64,000 nucleotides of DNA, taken from positions 3,146 through 67,145 of the forward strand of contig USDJ01000008.1 of assembly GCA_900553395.1 (NCBI GenBank), in the 5' to 3' direction. The notes beneath the pieces were generated by a model that made no database searches, had not been told where the DNA came from, and was given only the letters and a program-made list of their open reading frames with translations. The translations under genes were made by a program, and so were the position numbers. Below, piece after piece: positions 53,598 through 62,135 of the stretch (within the stretch, counting starts at the first letter, position 1; each line of letters opens with the position of its first letter). This DNA is from an uncultured Mycoplasmatota bacterium (GTDB lineage Bacteria > Bacillota_I > Bacilli_A > RF39 > UBA660).

Positions 53598-54954
53598 ATT
53601 GAATTCTAGAATTGATATAATCTTTTAAGTCATCTAATGAAACAACTTCTTGTTTCATTGTATCTCTATATCTTACCGTAACAGTATTATTATTTAGGGT
53701 TTCATCATCAATAGTTACACAAAATGGAGTTCCTATAATGTCTTCTCTTCTATAACGTTTACCTATATTTCCTGATTCATCATAAGTAGCCATAAATGAC
53801 TTAGATATATCTTTGTATATTTCCATAGCTTTTTCACTATGAAATTTTTTAACCAATGGTAAAATTGCTACTTTATAAGGTGCTAAATAAGGATGAAATT
53901 TCATAACCTCTCTAGTAGTTCCATCTTCTAAAGTCTCTTTATGATAAGCATTAAATAGTAAGGCTAAAACAGTTCTATCAAGACCATATGTAGATTCAAT
54001 AATATATGGAATAAATTTTTCGTTTGTCTCTGGATCTAAATATTCCATACTCTTTCCACTATATTGTTGATGTCTAGTTAAGTCAAAATTAGTACGATTA
54101 TGAGTTCCGTTTATCTCACCCCAACCAAATGGAAATTTATACTCTATATCACAAGCAGCTTTAGCATAATGAGCAAGTTTTTCATGATCGTGAAATCTTA
54201 AATCCTCACTTGGAATTCCAAGATCCATATAAAATTTCTTACCATACTCTTTAAAGTATTCATATAACTCTGTGTCACTGCCTTCTTTACAGAATGTTTG
54301 AAATTCCATTTGTTCAAATTCTATTGTTCTAAATGTAAAATTTCCTGGAGTTATTTCATTTCTAAAAGCTTTTCCTATTTGTCCAACACTAAAAGGTAAT
54401 TTAGCTCTCATACTTCTTTGAACATTTAAAAAGTTAACATATTCACCCTGCGCATTTTCTGGTCTCAAATAAACAACACTTTTAGCATCTTGTATAACAC
54501 CCCTATAAGTTTCAAACATCAACTTAAATTGTCTAATATCAGTAAAATTAGTCTTACCACATTTAGGACAAGGCACATGGTTATCATTAATATATTTTAC
54601 CATTTCCTCATTAGTCATAGCATCTCCAATTGAAGAATTAGTATAATCGTTAATAAGATTATCTGCTCTATGTCTTGTCTTACATTCTTTACAATCAATC
54701 AAAGGATCTGCAAAAGAGTCAACGTGTCCTGATGCTTGCCAAACTCTAGGATGCATTAATATATCTGCATCTAATTCATAACTATTAATTCTCTCTTGAA
54801 TAAATCTCTTTCTCCAGGCATCCTTAACATTATTTTTTAATCTGCTTCCTAAAGGTCCATAATCCCAAGTATTTGCAAGTCCATCATATATTTCACTACC
54901 TTGAAATATAAAACCATATTGTTTACAATAATTAACCATATCTTCCATTTTCAT
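53593..54954 (-). CDS. glyS: Glycyl-tRNA synthetase, single-chain class II type
   Basis: The protein has 453 residues. YGFIFQGSEIYDGLANTWDY and GPLGSRLKNNVKDAWRKRF are hallmarks of the dimeric GlyRS. Class II motif 2 is FRNEITPGNFTFRTIEFEQM; motif 3 is STYGLDRTVLALL. A zinc-like Cys set (DCKECKTRH, CPKCGKTNF) lies near 88-150. The anticodon-binding domain ends the chain. It charges tRNA-Gly. AAGGAGG precedes the ATG, and a short T-box lies just upstream. Confidence 0.96.
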   Translation of the reverse strand: MKMEDMVNYCKQYGFIFQGSEIYDGLANTWDYGPLGSRLKNNVKDAWRKRFIQERINSYELDADILMHPRVWQASGHVDSFADPLIDCKECKTRHRADNLINDYTNSSIGDAMTNEEMVKYINDNHVPCPKCGKTNFTDIRQFKLMFETYRGVIQDAKSVVYLRPENAQGEYVNFLNVQRSMRAKLPFSVGQIGKAFRNEITPGNFTFRTIEFEQMEFQTFCKEGSDTELYEYFKEYGKKFYMDLGIPSEDLRFHDHEKLAHYAKAACDIEYKFPFGWGEINGTHNRTNFDLTRHQQYSGKSMEYLDPETNEKFIPYIIESTYGLDRTVLALLFNAYHKETLEDGTTREVMKFHPYLAPYKVAILPLVKKFHSEKAMEIYKDISKSFMATYDESGNIGKRYRREDIIGTPFCVTIDDETLNNNTVTVRYRDTMKQEVVSLDDLKDYINSRIQF

Positions 54955-54974
54955 ATTTTTTCCTCCTTAAAAAT

Positions 54975-55091
54975 AAAAAATCCCTACATATATAAGGGCC
55001 CATATATGGGCGGTTCCACCTTATTTATTCCTAGGAATCTCTCTATAATATATTGCTCTTGGTTTCCAAGCCAGTCATTGCATTTAATAAT
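54975..55091 (-). promoter_or_regulatory. Short T-box leader of glyS
   Basis: AAGGTGGAACCGCCC at 55008-55022 (minus strand) matches the T-box antiterminator. Behind it CCCT...AGGG and a run of T (about 54975-55000) form the terminator. From the predicted transcript start near 55091 only about 70 bases precede the T-box, holding a CUUGG-AAA-CCAAG hairpin after GACTGGC and an ATTCC/GGAAT stem. That is too short for a canonical stem I. GGC, a glycine codon, lies beside the first hairpin and is the specifier candidate. Confidence 0.75.
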
Positions 55092-55097
55092 AATATT

Positions 55098-55126
55098 ATT
55101 TTAAATCAAAATTTAACCATTGTCAA
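55098..55126 (-). promoter_or_regulatory. Promoter of glyS
   Basis: TTGACA (55121-55126) and TAAAAT (55098-55103) on the minus strand are 17 bp apart. The -35 lies inside the 3' end of the pilin-like gene. Confidence 0.65.
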
Positions 55127-55325
55127 TGTTTTCTTCGCAAACACCTTCACCTGGTTTTGCACCTTCTACATAAGTTTTATTCATTAATTCACATGAAGAT
55201 TTTGTAATTGAATCCTGCAAGTAGCCACCCAACAATTTAACTAAACTAACAACTATTACACTTATAACTGCTATAATTAGTAAATATTCAACCAAAGCTT
55301 GCCCTCTGTTATCTAGTTTCTTCAT
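55113..55325 (-). CDS. Flp-type pilin-like protein
   Basis: The protein has 70 residues. NRGQALVEYLLIIAVISVIV is the prepilin-like Gly-Gln-Ala-x-Val-Glu-Tyr motif plus helix of Flp/TadE proteins. The outside tail has two Cys (SSCELMN, GVCEEN) that may form a disulfide. Such pilins are normally assembled by Tad machinery; no tad gene or prepilin peptidase is in this window. GGAGGTT precedes the ATG. Its end overlaps the glyS promoter. Confidence 0.75.
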   Translation of the reverse strand: MKKLDNRGQALVEYLLIIAVISVIVVSLVKLLGGYLQDSITKSSCELMNKTYVEGAKPGEGVCEENIDNG

Positions 55326-55386
55326 ATAAATAACCTCCAGTACTATAAATCTAGTTTATAACTTTTTTGTGTTTTTGTCAATATAG

Positions 55387-55395
55387 TGGTATAAT
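55387..55395 (+). promoter_or_regulatory. Extended -10 promoter of the DUF192 gene
   Basis: TGGTATAAT matches the extended -10 consensus, with TTGTCA-like sequence about 18 bases upstream. Transcription would begin near 55402, which rules out the ATG at 55400 as the start codon. Confidence 0.55.
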
Positions 55396-55411
55396 TTGAA
55401 TGGTGATTTGT

Positions 55412-55726
55412 GTGATACTAAAGCAAAATAATAAATGTATGAATATAAAAGTTTGCAACAATATTTTTTCTAGATTTAAAGGATTTATGTTTAAAAAAAG
55501 TATAGATATAATATTATGTTTCCCTAAATGTAATAGTGTTCATACGTTTTTCATGAAATGTCCAATAGATATCATTATGACAGACAAAAATTATAAAGTT
55601 TTACTTATTTATAAAAATTTTCAAAAGAACAAAGTTATATTACCTAAAAAAAATGTTTATTATACATTTGAAATGCCAACAAATACTTTTAGCCTAAATA
55701 TTGGAGAAAATTTAACTATAATATAA
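55412..55726 (+). CDS. DUF192 family protein
   Basis: The protein has about 104 residues. RFKGFMFKK, DIILCFPKCNSVHTFFMKCP and IDIIMTDKNYKVLLIYKNF follow the DUF192 pattern (RxxGLMF, then CxxxHTFFM, then DIIFLD). The family is small and of unclear function. I chose the GTG at 55412 because GGTGAT lies upstream and the ATG at 55400 falls at the expected transcript start. An internal ATG at about 55440 (MNIKVCNN) is also possible. Confidence 0.75.
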   Translation: MILKQNNKCMNIKVCNNIFSRFKGFMFKKSIDIILCFPKCNSVHTFFMKCPIDIIMTDKNYKVLLIYKNFQKNKVILPKKNVYYTFEMPTNTFSLNIGENLTII

Positions 55727-55750
55727 AGAAAAAGCCAAACGGCTTTTTTT
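55727..55750. terminator. Bidirectional terminator between the DUF192 gene and ftsX
   Basis: AAAAAGCC and GGCTTTTT pair around AAAC, with A- and T-runs on the two strands. Confidence 0.8.
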
Positions 55751-56654
55751 AAATCTTTAAATACTTTCTTACAGCTTTGTAACTTCCAAACATACCTACT
55801 ACCATTCCTATTACAACAAGTAATAAAGAAATCCAATATACAAATGGTGCTGGATGTATTAATTTTACAAATTGTGAAAATAATTGTCCACCAAAATGAT
55901 CATATAAAGCAGTATATCCATATATTGTAATCATAATAGGTATTAATGATCCTAAAACACCTAATAATAAACCTTCAAATATAAATGGAATCTTTATATT
56001 TATATTACTAGCACCTACTAAGCGCATTATTTCTATTTCTCTTTTTCTTGACATTATAGTTATTTTTATTGTATTAGTAATCAAAAATGCGGTAACAATT
56101 ATAAGGGCTATCACAATACCTATAGAACAAACTCTAACAATATCAAAAGCTGATACCAGTTGTTCTACCATGCCCTCACCATATTTAACAACATCAACCT
56201 TATCTATATTTTTTATCTCTTCAGCTGTTTTATTTATCAAGTTTATATCATCAACTTTTATCTGATAAGTATCCTGTATAGGACTATCTTCTCTTGTAAA
56301 TCCTGACATTATACTCTTCCAAGTATCAGATGATTCCATCATATCTTCAGATATATCCATCTTATCTCTAAAAACTACATTTTCTTTTGATATATTATCT
56401 AGTGATATAATCTTATCATATACATCATCTATTTCTTCTGTAGTTATATCTACATCAAGAAAAGCAACTATAGTTACATCTTTCTCTACTATTTCTGTAA
56501 AATTATTAACATTAAAAGATAAAACGACTGATACTGCAACTACCATAAGTGTGATAGTAATACAAGAAACAGAAGCTAAAGAAAGAGAAAAATTTCTAAA
56601 TACGCTTTTAAATGAATCTCTTATATTTCTTCCAAGTATTCTAAAGGCTTTCAT
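55749..56654 (-). CDS. ftsX: Cell-division protein FtsX
   Basis: The protein has 301 residues. The first helix (about 23-47), an outside domain (about 50-175) with TIVAFLDVDITTEEI, and three C-terminal helices match FtsX. ISRKREIEIMRLVGASNINI is the signature loop between helices 2 and 3. With FtsE it forms the complex that activates peptidoglycan hydrolases during division or elongation. Its start overlaps ftsE by 14 bases. Confidence 0.94.
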   Translation of the reverse strand: MKAFRILGRNIRDSFKSVFRNFSLSLASVSCITITLMVVAVSVVLSFNVNNFTEIVEKDVTIVAFLDVDITTEEIDDVYDKIISLDNISKENVVFRDKMDISEDMMESSDTWKSIMSGFTREDSPIQDTYQIKVDDINLINKTAEEIKNIDKVDVVKYGEGMVEQLVSAFDIVRVCSIGIVIALIIVTAFLITNTIKITIMSRKREIEIMRLVGASNINIKIPFIFEGLLLGVLGSLIPIMITIYGYTALYDHFGGQLFSQFVKLIHPAPFVYWISLLLVVIGMVVGMFGSYKAVRKYLKI

Positions 56655-57336
56655 CTTTATATTCTCCTTCCTTATAGTCTTTTACAATTCTTCCAGAATC
56701 AAGTAATACGACTCTTTTCTTCATTTTTTTAACTATATCTATATCATGCGTTACCATTATTACTGTAGTTCCAAGCTCGTTTATAGCTTTTAATACATCC
56801 ATAATTTCCATACTAGTTTTAGGATCCAAATTACCAGTTGGCTCATCACATATTAAAATTTTAGGACCATTTACTATAGCTCTAGCAATCGCAACTCTTT
56901 GTTGTTCACCACCTGATAAATGATTAGGATATTGTTTTGCTTTACTCTTTAGCCCAACAAGATCCAAAACCTTCATGACTTTAGGATGGATTTCACTTTT
57001 AGGTAGTCCTAAAACCTCTAGCGCAAATGCTACATTCTCATAAGCTGTTGAGTGTGGTAACAATTGGTAATTTTGGAAAACAACGCCTATTTTTCTTCTC
57101 AATTTATAAACTTTACGATTTCTTATCTTACCTACATCAAGACCACCAATAAGTATTTTTCCACTAGTTGGCTTTTCCTCTCTATAAAGCATTTTAGTTA
57201 GAGTACTTTTGCCACATCCAGTAGAACCTATAATAAAAACAAACTCTCCTTTTTTTATTGTTAAATTCAAATCATATATTGCAGTTATTCCTGTTTTATA
57301 TGTCTTTTTTACATCTTTAATTCTTATTAAATCCAT
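56641..57336 (-). CDS. ftsE: Cell-division ATP-binding protein FtsE
   Basis: The protein has 231 residues. Walker A GSTGCGKST, GVVFQNYQLLPHSTAYENVA, the signature LSGGEQQRVAIARAI, Walker B LICDEPTGNLDP and MVTHDIDIV are complete. It is the ATPase partner of FtsX. TAGGAGATAGT precedes the ATG. It follows the YitT-like gene by 8 bp in the prfB-yitT-ftsE-ftsX run. Confidence 0.95.
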   Translation of the reverse strand: MDLIRIKDVKKTYKTGITAIYDLNLTIKKGEFVFIIGSTGCGKSTLTKMLYREEKPTSGKILIGGLDVGKIRNRKVYKLRRKIGVVFQNYQLLPHSTAYENVAFALEVLGLPKSEIHPKVMKVLDLVGLKSKAKQYPNHLSGGEQQRVAIARAIVNGPKILICDEPTGNLDPKTSMEIMDVLKAINELGTTVIMVTHDIDIVKKMKKRVVLLDSGRIVKDYKEGEYKDESL

Positions 57337-57344
57337 ACTATCTC

Positions 57345-58247
57345 CTATTCTATTCCAGATGATTGATAAACATCATTTATTAAAATAATGGCATCTTTAT
57401 CTATTTCCAAAATACCTTCTTTAGCTAAAAAATATTCGCTAGTCGGTATCACACATAAAATTACTTTTTTTCTGTCACCAGTATATCCTCCTCTACCCTC
57501 TAGGATAGTCACACCTAAACCAAGTTCATTCATTAAAAAGTTTTTTATAGCAGTTTCACTTTCAGTAATTATATAAAATGATTTAGATCTAGATATACCA
57601 AGCAACAATTTGTCATTTAGCATCGATATTATATATGTAGCAAGTATTGCATACATAACATTCTCCCACGCATATATAACACCATTTCCTATAAAGAAAC
57701 CAGATGAAGCTATAACTAGTATATTGAATATTTTCATAGCTTCACCTATAGAAATCTTCAAATATTTCGACATAATTTGACAAATTATGTCACTTCCACC
57801 GGTTGAGAATCCATATTTAAAAGTTAATCCTGATCCTATTCCATATATCAAAGCACCAAATAACGCTATTAATAACATATTACTTACATCAAAATTAATA
57901 TAAGTAGCAAAATCTTGTGTCAAATAAACAAATAACGGATACAAAATTGAGCCAATTACCGAATACTTAGTCACTTTTCCACCAAGTAAAAAATAACTAA
58001 GTATAAGCAGTGTAATATATGATGACCAAATAAATACTACAGTAGGTACTCCAAGAGCTTTTTCTATAACTATAGCAAGTCCAGATATTCCTCCGATTAC
58101 TAAATTATTCGGTGAAAAAAACACATTAAATGAAACTGCTAACAAAAAGCATCCTATAACAAGGTAAAAATATTTTATTACCTTATATTTTTTACTCAAA
58201 GCTTCAATTACGTTCTCTTGCTTTTTCTTCTTTTTAAAGAAAAACAT
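57345..58247 (-). CDS. YitT family membrane protein (DUF2179)
   Basis: The protein has 300 residues. Five to six helices (about 24-210) contain NVFFSPNNLVIGGISGLAIV and KYGFSTGGSDIICQIMSKYL, hallmarks of YitT. A cytoplasmic DUF2179 domain follows (SKSFYIITESETAIKNFLMN, GLGVTILEGRGGYTGDRKKV). Function is unproved; a transport role is often proposed. GGGAG lies nine bases before the ATG at 58247; the TTG at 58256 overlapping prfB is unlikely. Confidence 0.88.
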   Translation of the reverse strand: MFFFKKKKKQENVIEALSKKYKVIKYFYLVIGCFLLAVSFNVFFSPNNLVIGGISGLAIVIEKALGVPTVVFIWSSYITLLILSYFLLGGKVTKYSVIGSILYPLFVYLTQDFATYINFDVSNMLLIALFGALIYGIGSGLTFKYGFSTGGSDIICQIMSKYLKISIGEAMKIFNILVIASSGFFIGNGVIYAWENVMYAILATYIISMLNDKLLLGISRSKSFYIITESETAIKNFLMNELGLGVTILEGRGGYTGDRKKVILCVIPTSEYFLAKEGILEIDKDAIILINDVYQSSGIE

Positions 58248-58248
58248 A

Positions 58249-59353
58249 CTACTCAACTCCCATTTTCAAATTGTCAAAAATAAATTTATCTATATCGCCA
58301 TCTAATACCCCATCTACATTAGTAATTTCAGTATTAGTTCTATGATCTTTTACTAATTTATAAGGGCACATTGTATAAGTCCTGATTTGTGAACCAAAAT
58401 TTATATCCATATTACCACCCTTTATGTTTTGTAACTCTTGCTTCCTTTTTTCTAACTCTAAATTATAAAGTTTATTTTTAAGAACAGTTAAACAAGTTTC
58501 TTTATTTCTTATTTGACTTCTCTCATTTTGACAAGTTACTACTATTTTACTTGGAAAATGTGTAATTCTAACAGCGGATGGTGTAGTATTAACGCCCTGT
58601 CCACCATGTCCTGATGCACAATACGTATCTATTCTAATATCACTATCTTTTATTTCTATATCAATATTAGAGTCATTATATAATGGTGTAATATCAACTG
58701 ACGCAAAAGAAGTGTGACGCCTCTTATTAGAATCGAATGGGCTAATTCTAATAAGTCTATGTACACCTTTTTCATTTTTTAGGTATCCATAACTATTAAA
58801 TCCTCTGATTATTATAGATGCACTTTTTATACCAGCTTCTTCACCCAACTGATAATCAATCACTTCTACTTTTTTATCGTGTTTTTCACACCATCTTAAA
58901 TACATTCTATAAAGCATGCTAGCCCAATCACAACTCTCAGTTCCTCCAGCACCTGGATGGATGTCTAAAATACAATCGCAAGAATCGTATTGGTCACTTA
59001 AAAGTAATTCTAATTGTACGTCATTCAACTCTTCTTCTATTAATTTAATGTCAGATATAATAGATTCTTTCAAATCACTATCTTCTTCTTGCTTTAAAAG
59101 ATTAATGATATCTATATTGTCATCAATCATTTTTTTTAAGCGTTCTACTTTAGATAGTCTTGACTTGATGCTATTATATTTATTCATAACCTCTTCACTG
59201 TTATTTTTATCTTGCCAAAAAGTCGGACTATTTATTTTATCTTCTAAGTCTAGTAAAATCTTCTTTTTTGATTCCGGGTCAAAGTGACCTCCATAATTCA
59301 TCTACTTTATCTTTAAATTTTTTATATATATTTAATATTTCACTAAGTTCCAT
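58249..59353 (-). CDS. prfB: Peptide chain release factor 2, with programmed +1 frameshift
   Basis: The start is the ATG at 59353 (SD AGGAGG). A 24-codon leader ends in CTT TGA C (TGA at 59279-59281), with GGAGG three bases before the slippery CTT. A +1 shift continues as DPESKKK in the downstream frame. The main part shows HPGAGGTESCDWA, the GGQ motif in ASGHGGQGVNTTPSAVRITH, and RF2-type domains that read UAA and UGA. Low RF2 raises shifting and so restores RF2. The last eight bases overlap the yitT frame. Confidence 0.95.
59279..59297 (-). promoter_or_regulatory. prfB programmed frameshift site
   Basis: The minus-strand order is GGAGG, TCA, CTT, TGA, C. An internal Shine-Dalgarno three bases upstream of CUU-UGA-C is the classical autoregulatory +1 frameshift of bacterial RF2 genes. 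Confidence 0.93.
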
Positions 59354-59401
59354 AATAGCCTCCTATAACATTATAGCATTATTATTATTTTTTTTAAATA
59401 G

Positions 59402-59436
59402 TTAGAAGCAAAAAAAGAAAGCCATAAGTATAGCTT
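59402..59436 (-). terminator. Terminator of the second J-domain gene
   Basis: AAAGC and GCTTT close an imperfect hairpin just past the stop, and the minus strand continues into a T-rich run. Confidence 0.5.
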
Positions 59437-60755
59437 TACTTAAACTGAGGAGAACCAGTATTTGGATTTTGAAAAGGTTCAGCATATCCTTTATTAGAAC
59501 CAGTTCCAGATAAAATCCTAATTAAATTTTCTGTAGACGAACTATACTCTCCCACCTGATTTTCATAATCTTCTATTATCTTCAAATCAGCCTCAGTATC
59601 TTTAAATGTAATTTTCCTAAGGCCATCTGGATCTATGCCAGAATTTTCAAACTCTAAAATCTTTGATAATATTGTATTAATTCTTTCTAACAAACTAGAT
59701 AGAAGATTAATTCTATCTACATTATCGCAAAAGTTTAACCCTGAAAGTTCATCAGTATATTTTTGTAATAAGTCTTGATATGTTTTATTTAAATCAGCAG
59801 AAACGACTTTCTTACTTATTTCAATTAATAATTGTTTATACATTTTAGAAAATTCATCAAAATCAGTTATATGAGCTTTCAAGTCTTGTAATCTATTGTC
59901 GATAGAATCATCAATTATACCAAGCCTATCATATTTTGAAACTAATTCATCATATTTTTTTACATTATCAAAGTAAGTATGAAAGACATTATTTATTGAA
60001 GCACGAAGTTCATTTAAAATAAAAGATGTGCTGTTTAACGAAATTCCAAGTTTATCTATAGCAACTCGTTTTAGAGAATCAATAATATCTTTTAATGCAT
60101 CATATCCAGCATAACCCTTAAATTCATCAGTCAAAGCGTCTATAGCATTAATATTATGTTGTTTTATATATTTATAATACTTTTCTCTATAATCTTCTAA
60201 TGATTTTGCAAATTCATCAGCAGTACACTCAAAATTAAAGTTATATTTTAATTCATCAAATCCCACAGAAATGCAATAGCTATATCTATACTCTTCTAAA
60301 GTTTTTAAATATAATGATCTTAATTGAGATAAAAACTCACTATAGCATTTTTCTACATCTTGTTTTGAATTACTTAATGAAATTTTTACATTAAATGTAA
60401 AAACTAAAAAATCAACACCATAAATTGAACTATCATTTTTTAAAAACACATAACGTCGTCCATTAGTTTTATAATTATTTATTAAATTACAATAATGACT
60501 TTTTGCATTGGATAATTCACTAGATTCATTATAGCTCCAAGAATATGGATTACTTCTTAAATGATTAGTTAATATTTCTCTTGCTTCGTTTAACATCTGC
60601 GCTATTTCGATTTGATGCTTTTGAATCTCGTCAGACTCAGTAGAAAAATTATCAGGATGATTAGCGCTCATCTCACGTCTAAAAGCTTTTCTTAAATCAT
60701 CTTGTGTAAATGGTTCTGTTAATTTTAGTACATTTAAAGCTTCTTTTATTTCCAT
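59436..60755 (-). CDS. J-domain protein, second of a tandem pair
   Basis: The protein has 439 residues. The N-terminal J-domain (about 1-68) has DDLRKAFRREMSANHPDNF with the invariant HPD, which would stimulate DnaK ATPase. The other 370 residues are helical and coiled-coil-rich, with YNFNFECTADEFAKSLEDYR. The tail is Gly/Asn/Pro-rich. There is no zinc finger or client-binding domain of classical DnaJ. It is a paralogue of the gene at 60773-62062 (shared J-domain and YNFN.(D/E)C block) and lies 17 bp after it. The client is unknown. Confidence 0.75.
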   Translation of the reverse strand: MEIKEALNVLKLTEPFTQDDLRKAFRREMSANHPDNFSTESDEIQKHQIEIAQMLNEAREILTNHLRSNPYSWSYNESSELSNAKSHYCNLINNYKTNGRRYVFLKNDSSIYGVDFLVFTFNVKISLSNSKQDVEKCYSEFLSQLRSLYLKTLEEYRYSYCISVGFDELKYNFNFECTADEFAKSLEDYREKYYKYIKQHNINAIDALTDEFKGYAGYDALKDIIDSLKRVAIDKLGISLNSTSFILNELRASINNVFHTYFDNVKKYDELVSKYDRLGIIDDSIDNRLQDLKAHITDFDEFSKMYKQLLIEISKKVVSADLNKTYQDLLQKYTDELSGLNFCDNVDRINLLSSLLERINTILSKILEFENSGIDPDGLRKITFKDTEADLKIIEDYENQVGEYSSSTENLIRILSGTGSNKGYAEPFQNPNTGSPQFK

Positions 60756-60772
60756 AAGTTACCTCTTTTCAA

Positions 60773-62062
60773 TTATTTGTGTTTCTTGGGTTGATCAGTT
60801 TCACCTGTACAACTATTTAATCCACCAATAATGCTTCTAATTCTAGCTTCAAATTGTGTAGCGCTTAGCTTCTCTCTTCTAGACATTTCCTCACATTTAG
60901 CTAAGATTTCATCATCACTATCAGAATCAAATGTTATTAAGCTTAAACTATCTAAAATTAAATCTGGAGAACTAAAATTCATTACTGATTTCAATATTTC
61001 ACAAACTCTTTGCCAAGAATTATTAAGTGAATGAATTTTATCTTGACTTTTAGATGGCGCAAGTAATGATAATGAAGAAACATACTTACTAAGCAATTTA
61101 TAGTATAACTTATCTATATTATCTTTCTTTGATTTCTCATTTAAGATAGGCATTATTTTTTCATATTGTGCATCAAACATATCAAAATTTGTCATATATG
61201 ATTTTAATGCTTCTAATGAATCGGATAAATTTGGATCCATTAATCCAAGAGAATCATACTTTAAAACTAAGTCGTTATATCTACTATAATTAGAAGAATA
61301 AGTATCCATAATATGTTGCATAGATAAATTAACATCTTCTAAAATTGTGCTGAAATCAAATGAAATATCGTCAAGTCTAAAAATAGCTTGCTCCCTGATT
61401 CGCGCTATTTTATCTTGCATTTGTGAATATCCTAAATGTCCTTCATATTTTTTAATCACACCATTTATTAAACGCAAACGCTTCTCAAATATAAATTCTC
61501 TATATTTACTATTATAGTCTTTTAATTGTTTTATAAATTCTTCTGCTGAACAATCTAAATTAAAATTATAATTAAAGCTATCAGCTTCATACATACAGTA
61601 AACTTTTCTATATTTTTCAATAGCTCTTAAGTATAAATTACTTAAATCAGATTTAAATGAGTTTAAGCATTCCGTTACCTCAGATGTTGATCCACAGGCA
61701 CGTATTTTGTTTTTATAGTTAGTATATAAAGCCTTAATATCTTGAACAAAACCACTAGAATTCGAATTATTTATTAGTCCAGATACTGTATATTGTCGAA
61801 TCAAATCAATATAGCTACGCTTTTTTAGTTCTAGAGCATCACTATCTTGATTATTTATTTTCTTTAAATAATTAACTAATGTTTCATATGCTTCATTCAA
61901 TTGTTGCGCTATTTCATTTTGTTGCCTAACTACATCATTAGATAAAGTTTCAAAAAGATCGGGATGATTCTCTTTCATCTTTTTGTAGTAAGACCTCCTC
62001 AAACTATCAAAATCAAAATCCAGATTTAATCCCAATATTTTCAAAGCTTCTATAGTTCTCAT
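60773..62062 (-). CDS. J-domain protein, first of a tandem pair
   Basis: The protein has 429 residues. The J-domain (about 1-68) has FDSLRRSYYKKMKENHPDLF with HPD. The long helical region contains YNFNLDCSAEEFIKQLKDYN, matching the block in the downstream paralogue, followed by similar coiled-coil segments. No membrane helix or zinc motif is seen. GAGGTG decides the ATG at 62062. An extended -10 promoter lies directly upstream, so both J-domain genes form a two-gene operon, probably produced by duplication. Confidence 0.75.
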   Translation of the reverse strand: MRTIEALKILGLNLDFDFDSLRRSYYKKMKENHPDLFETLSNDVVRQQNEIAQQLNEAYETLVNYLKKINNQDSDALELKKRSYIDLIRQYTVSGLINNSNSSGFVQDIKALYTNYKNKIRACGSTSEVTECLNSFKSDLSNLYLRAIEKYRKVYCMYEADSFNYNFNLDCSAEEFIKQLKDYNSKYREFIFEKRLRLINGVIKKYEGHLGYSQMQDKIARIREQAIFRLDDISFDFSTILEDVNLSMQHIMDTYSSNYSRYNDLVLKYDSLGLMDPNLSDSLEALKSYMTNFDMFDAQYEKIMPILNEKSKKDNIDKLYYKLLSKYVSSLSLLAPSKSQDKIHSLNNSWQRVCEILKSVMNFSSPDLILDSLSLITFDSDSDDEILAKCEEMSRREKLSATQFEARIRSIIGGLNSCTGETDQPKKHK

Positions 62063-62085
62063 GTTACACCTCATATATCATAAAA

Positions 62086-62114
62086 ATTATAGCACACAAA
62101 CGCTTTTTAAACAA
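62086..62114 (-). promoter_or_regulatory. Promoter of the J-domain operon
   Basis: TATAAT (62086-62091) is preceded by TGC, giving an extended -10, with TTGTTT 17 bp upstream on the minus strand. Confidence 0.65.
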
Positions 62115-62135
62115 TAATAATTTAATTTTTAATAT

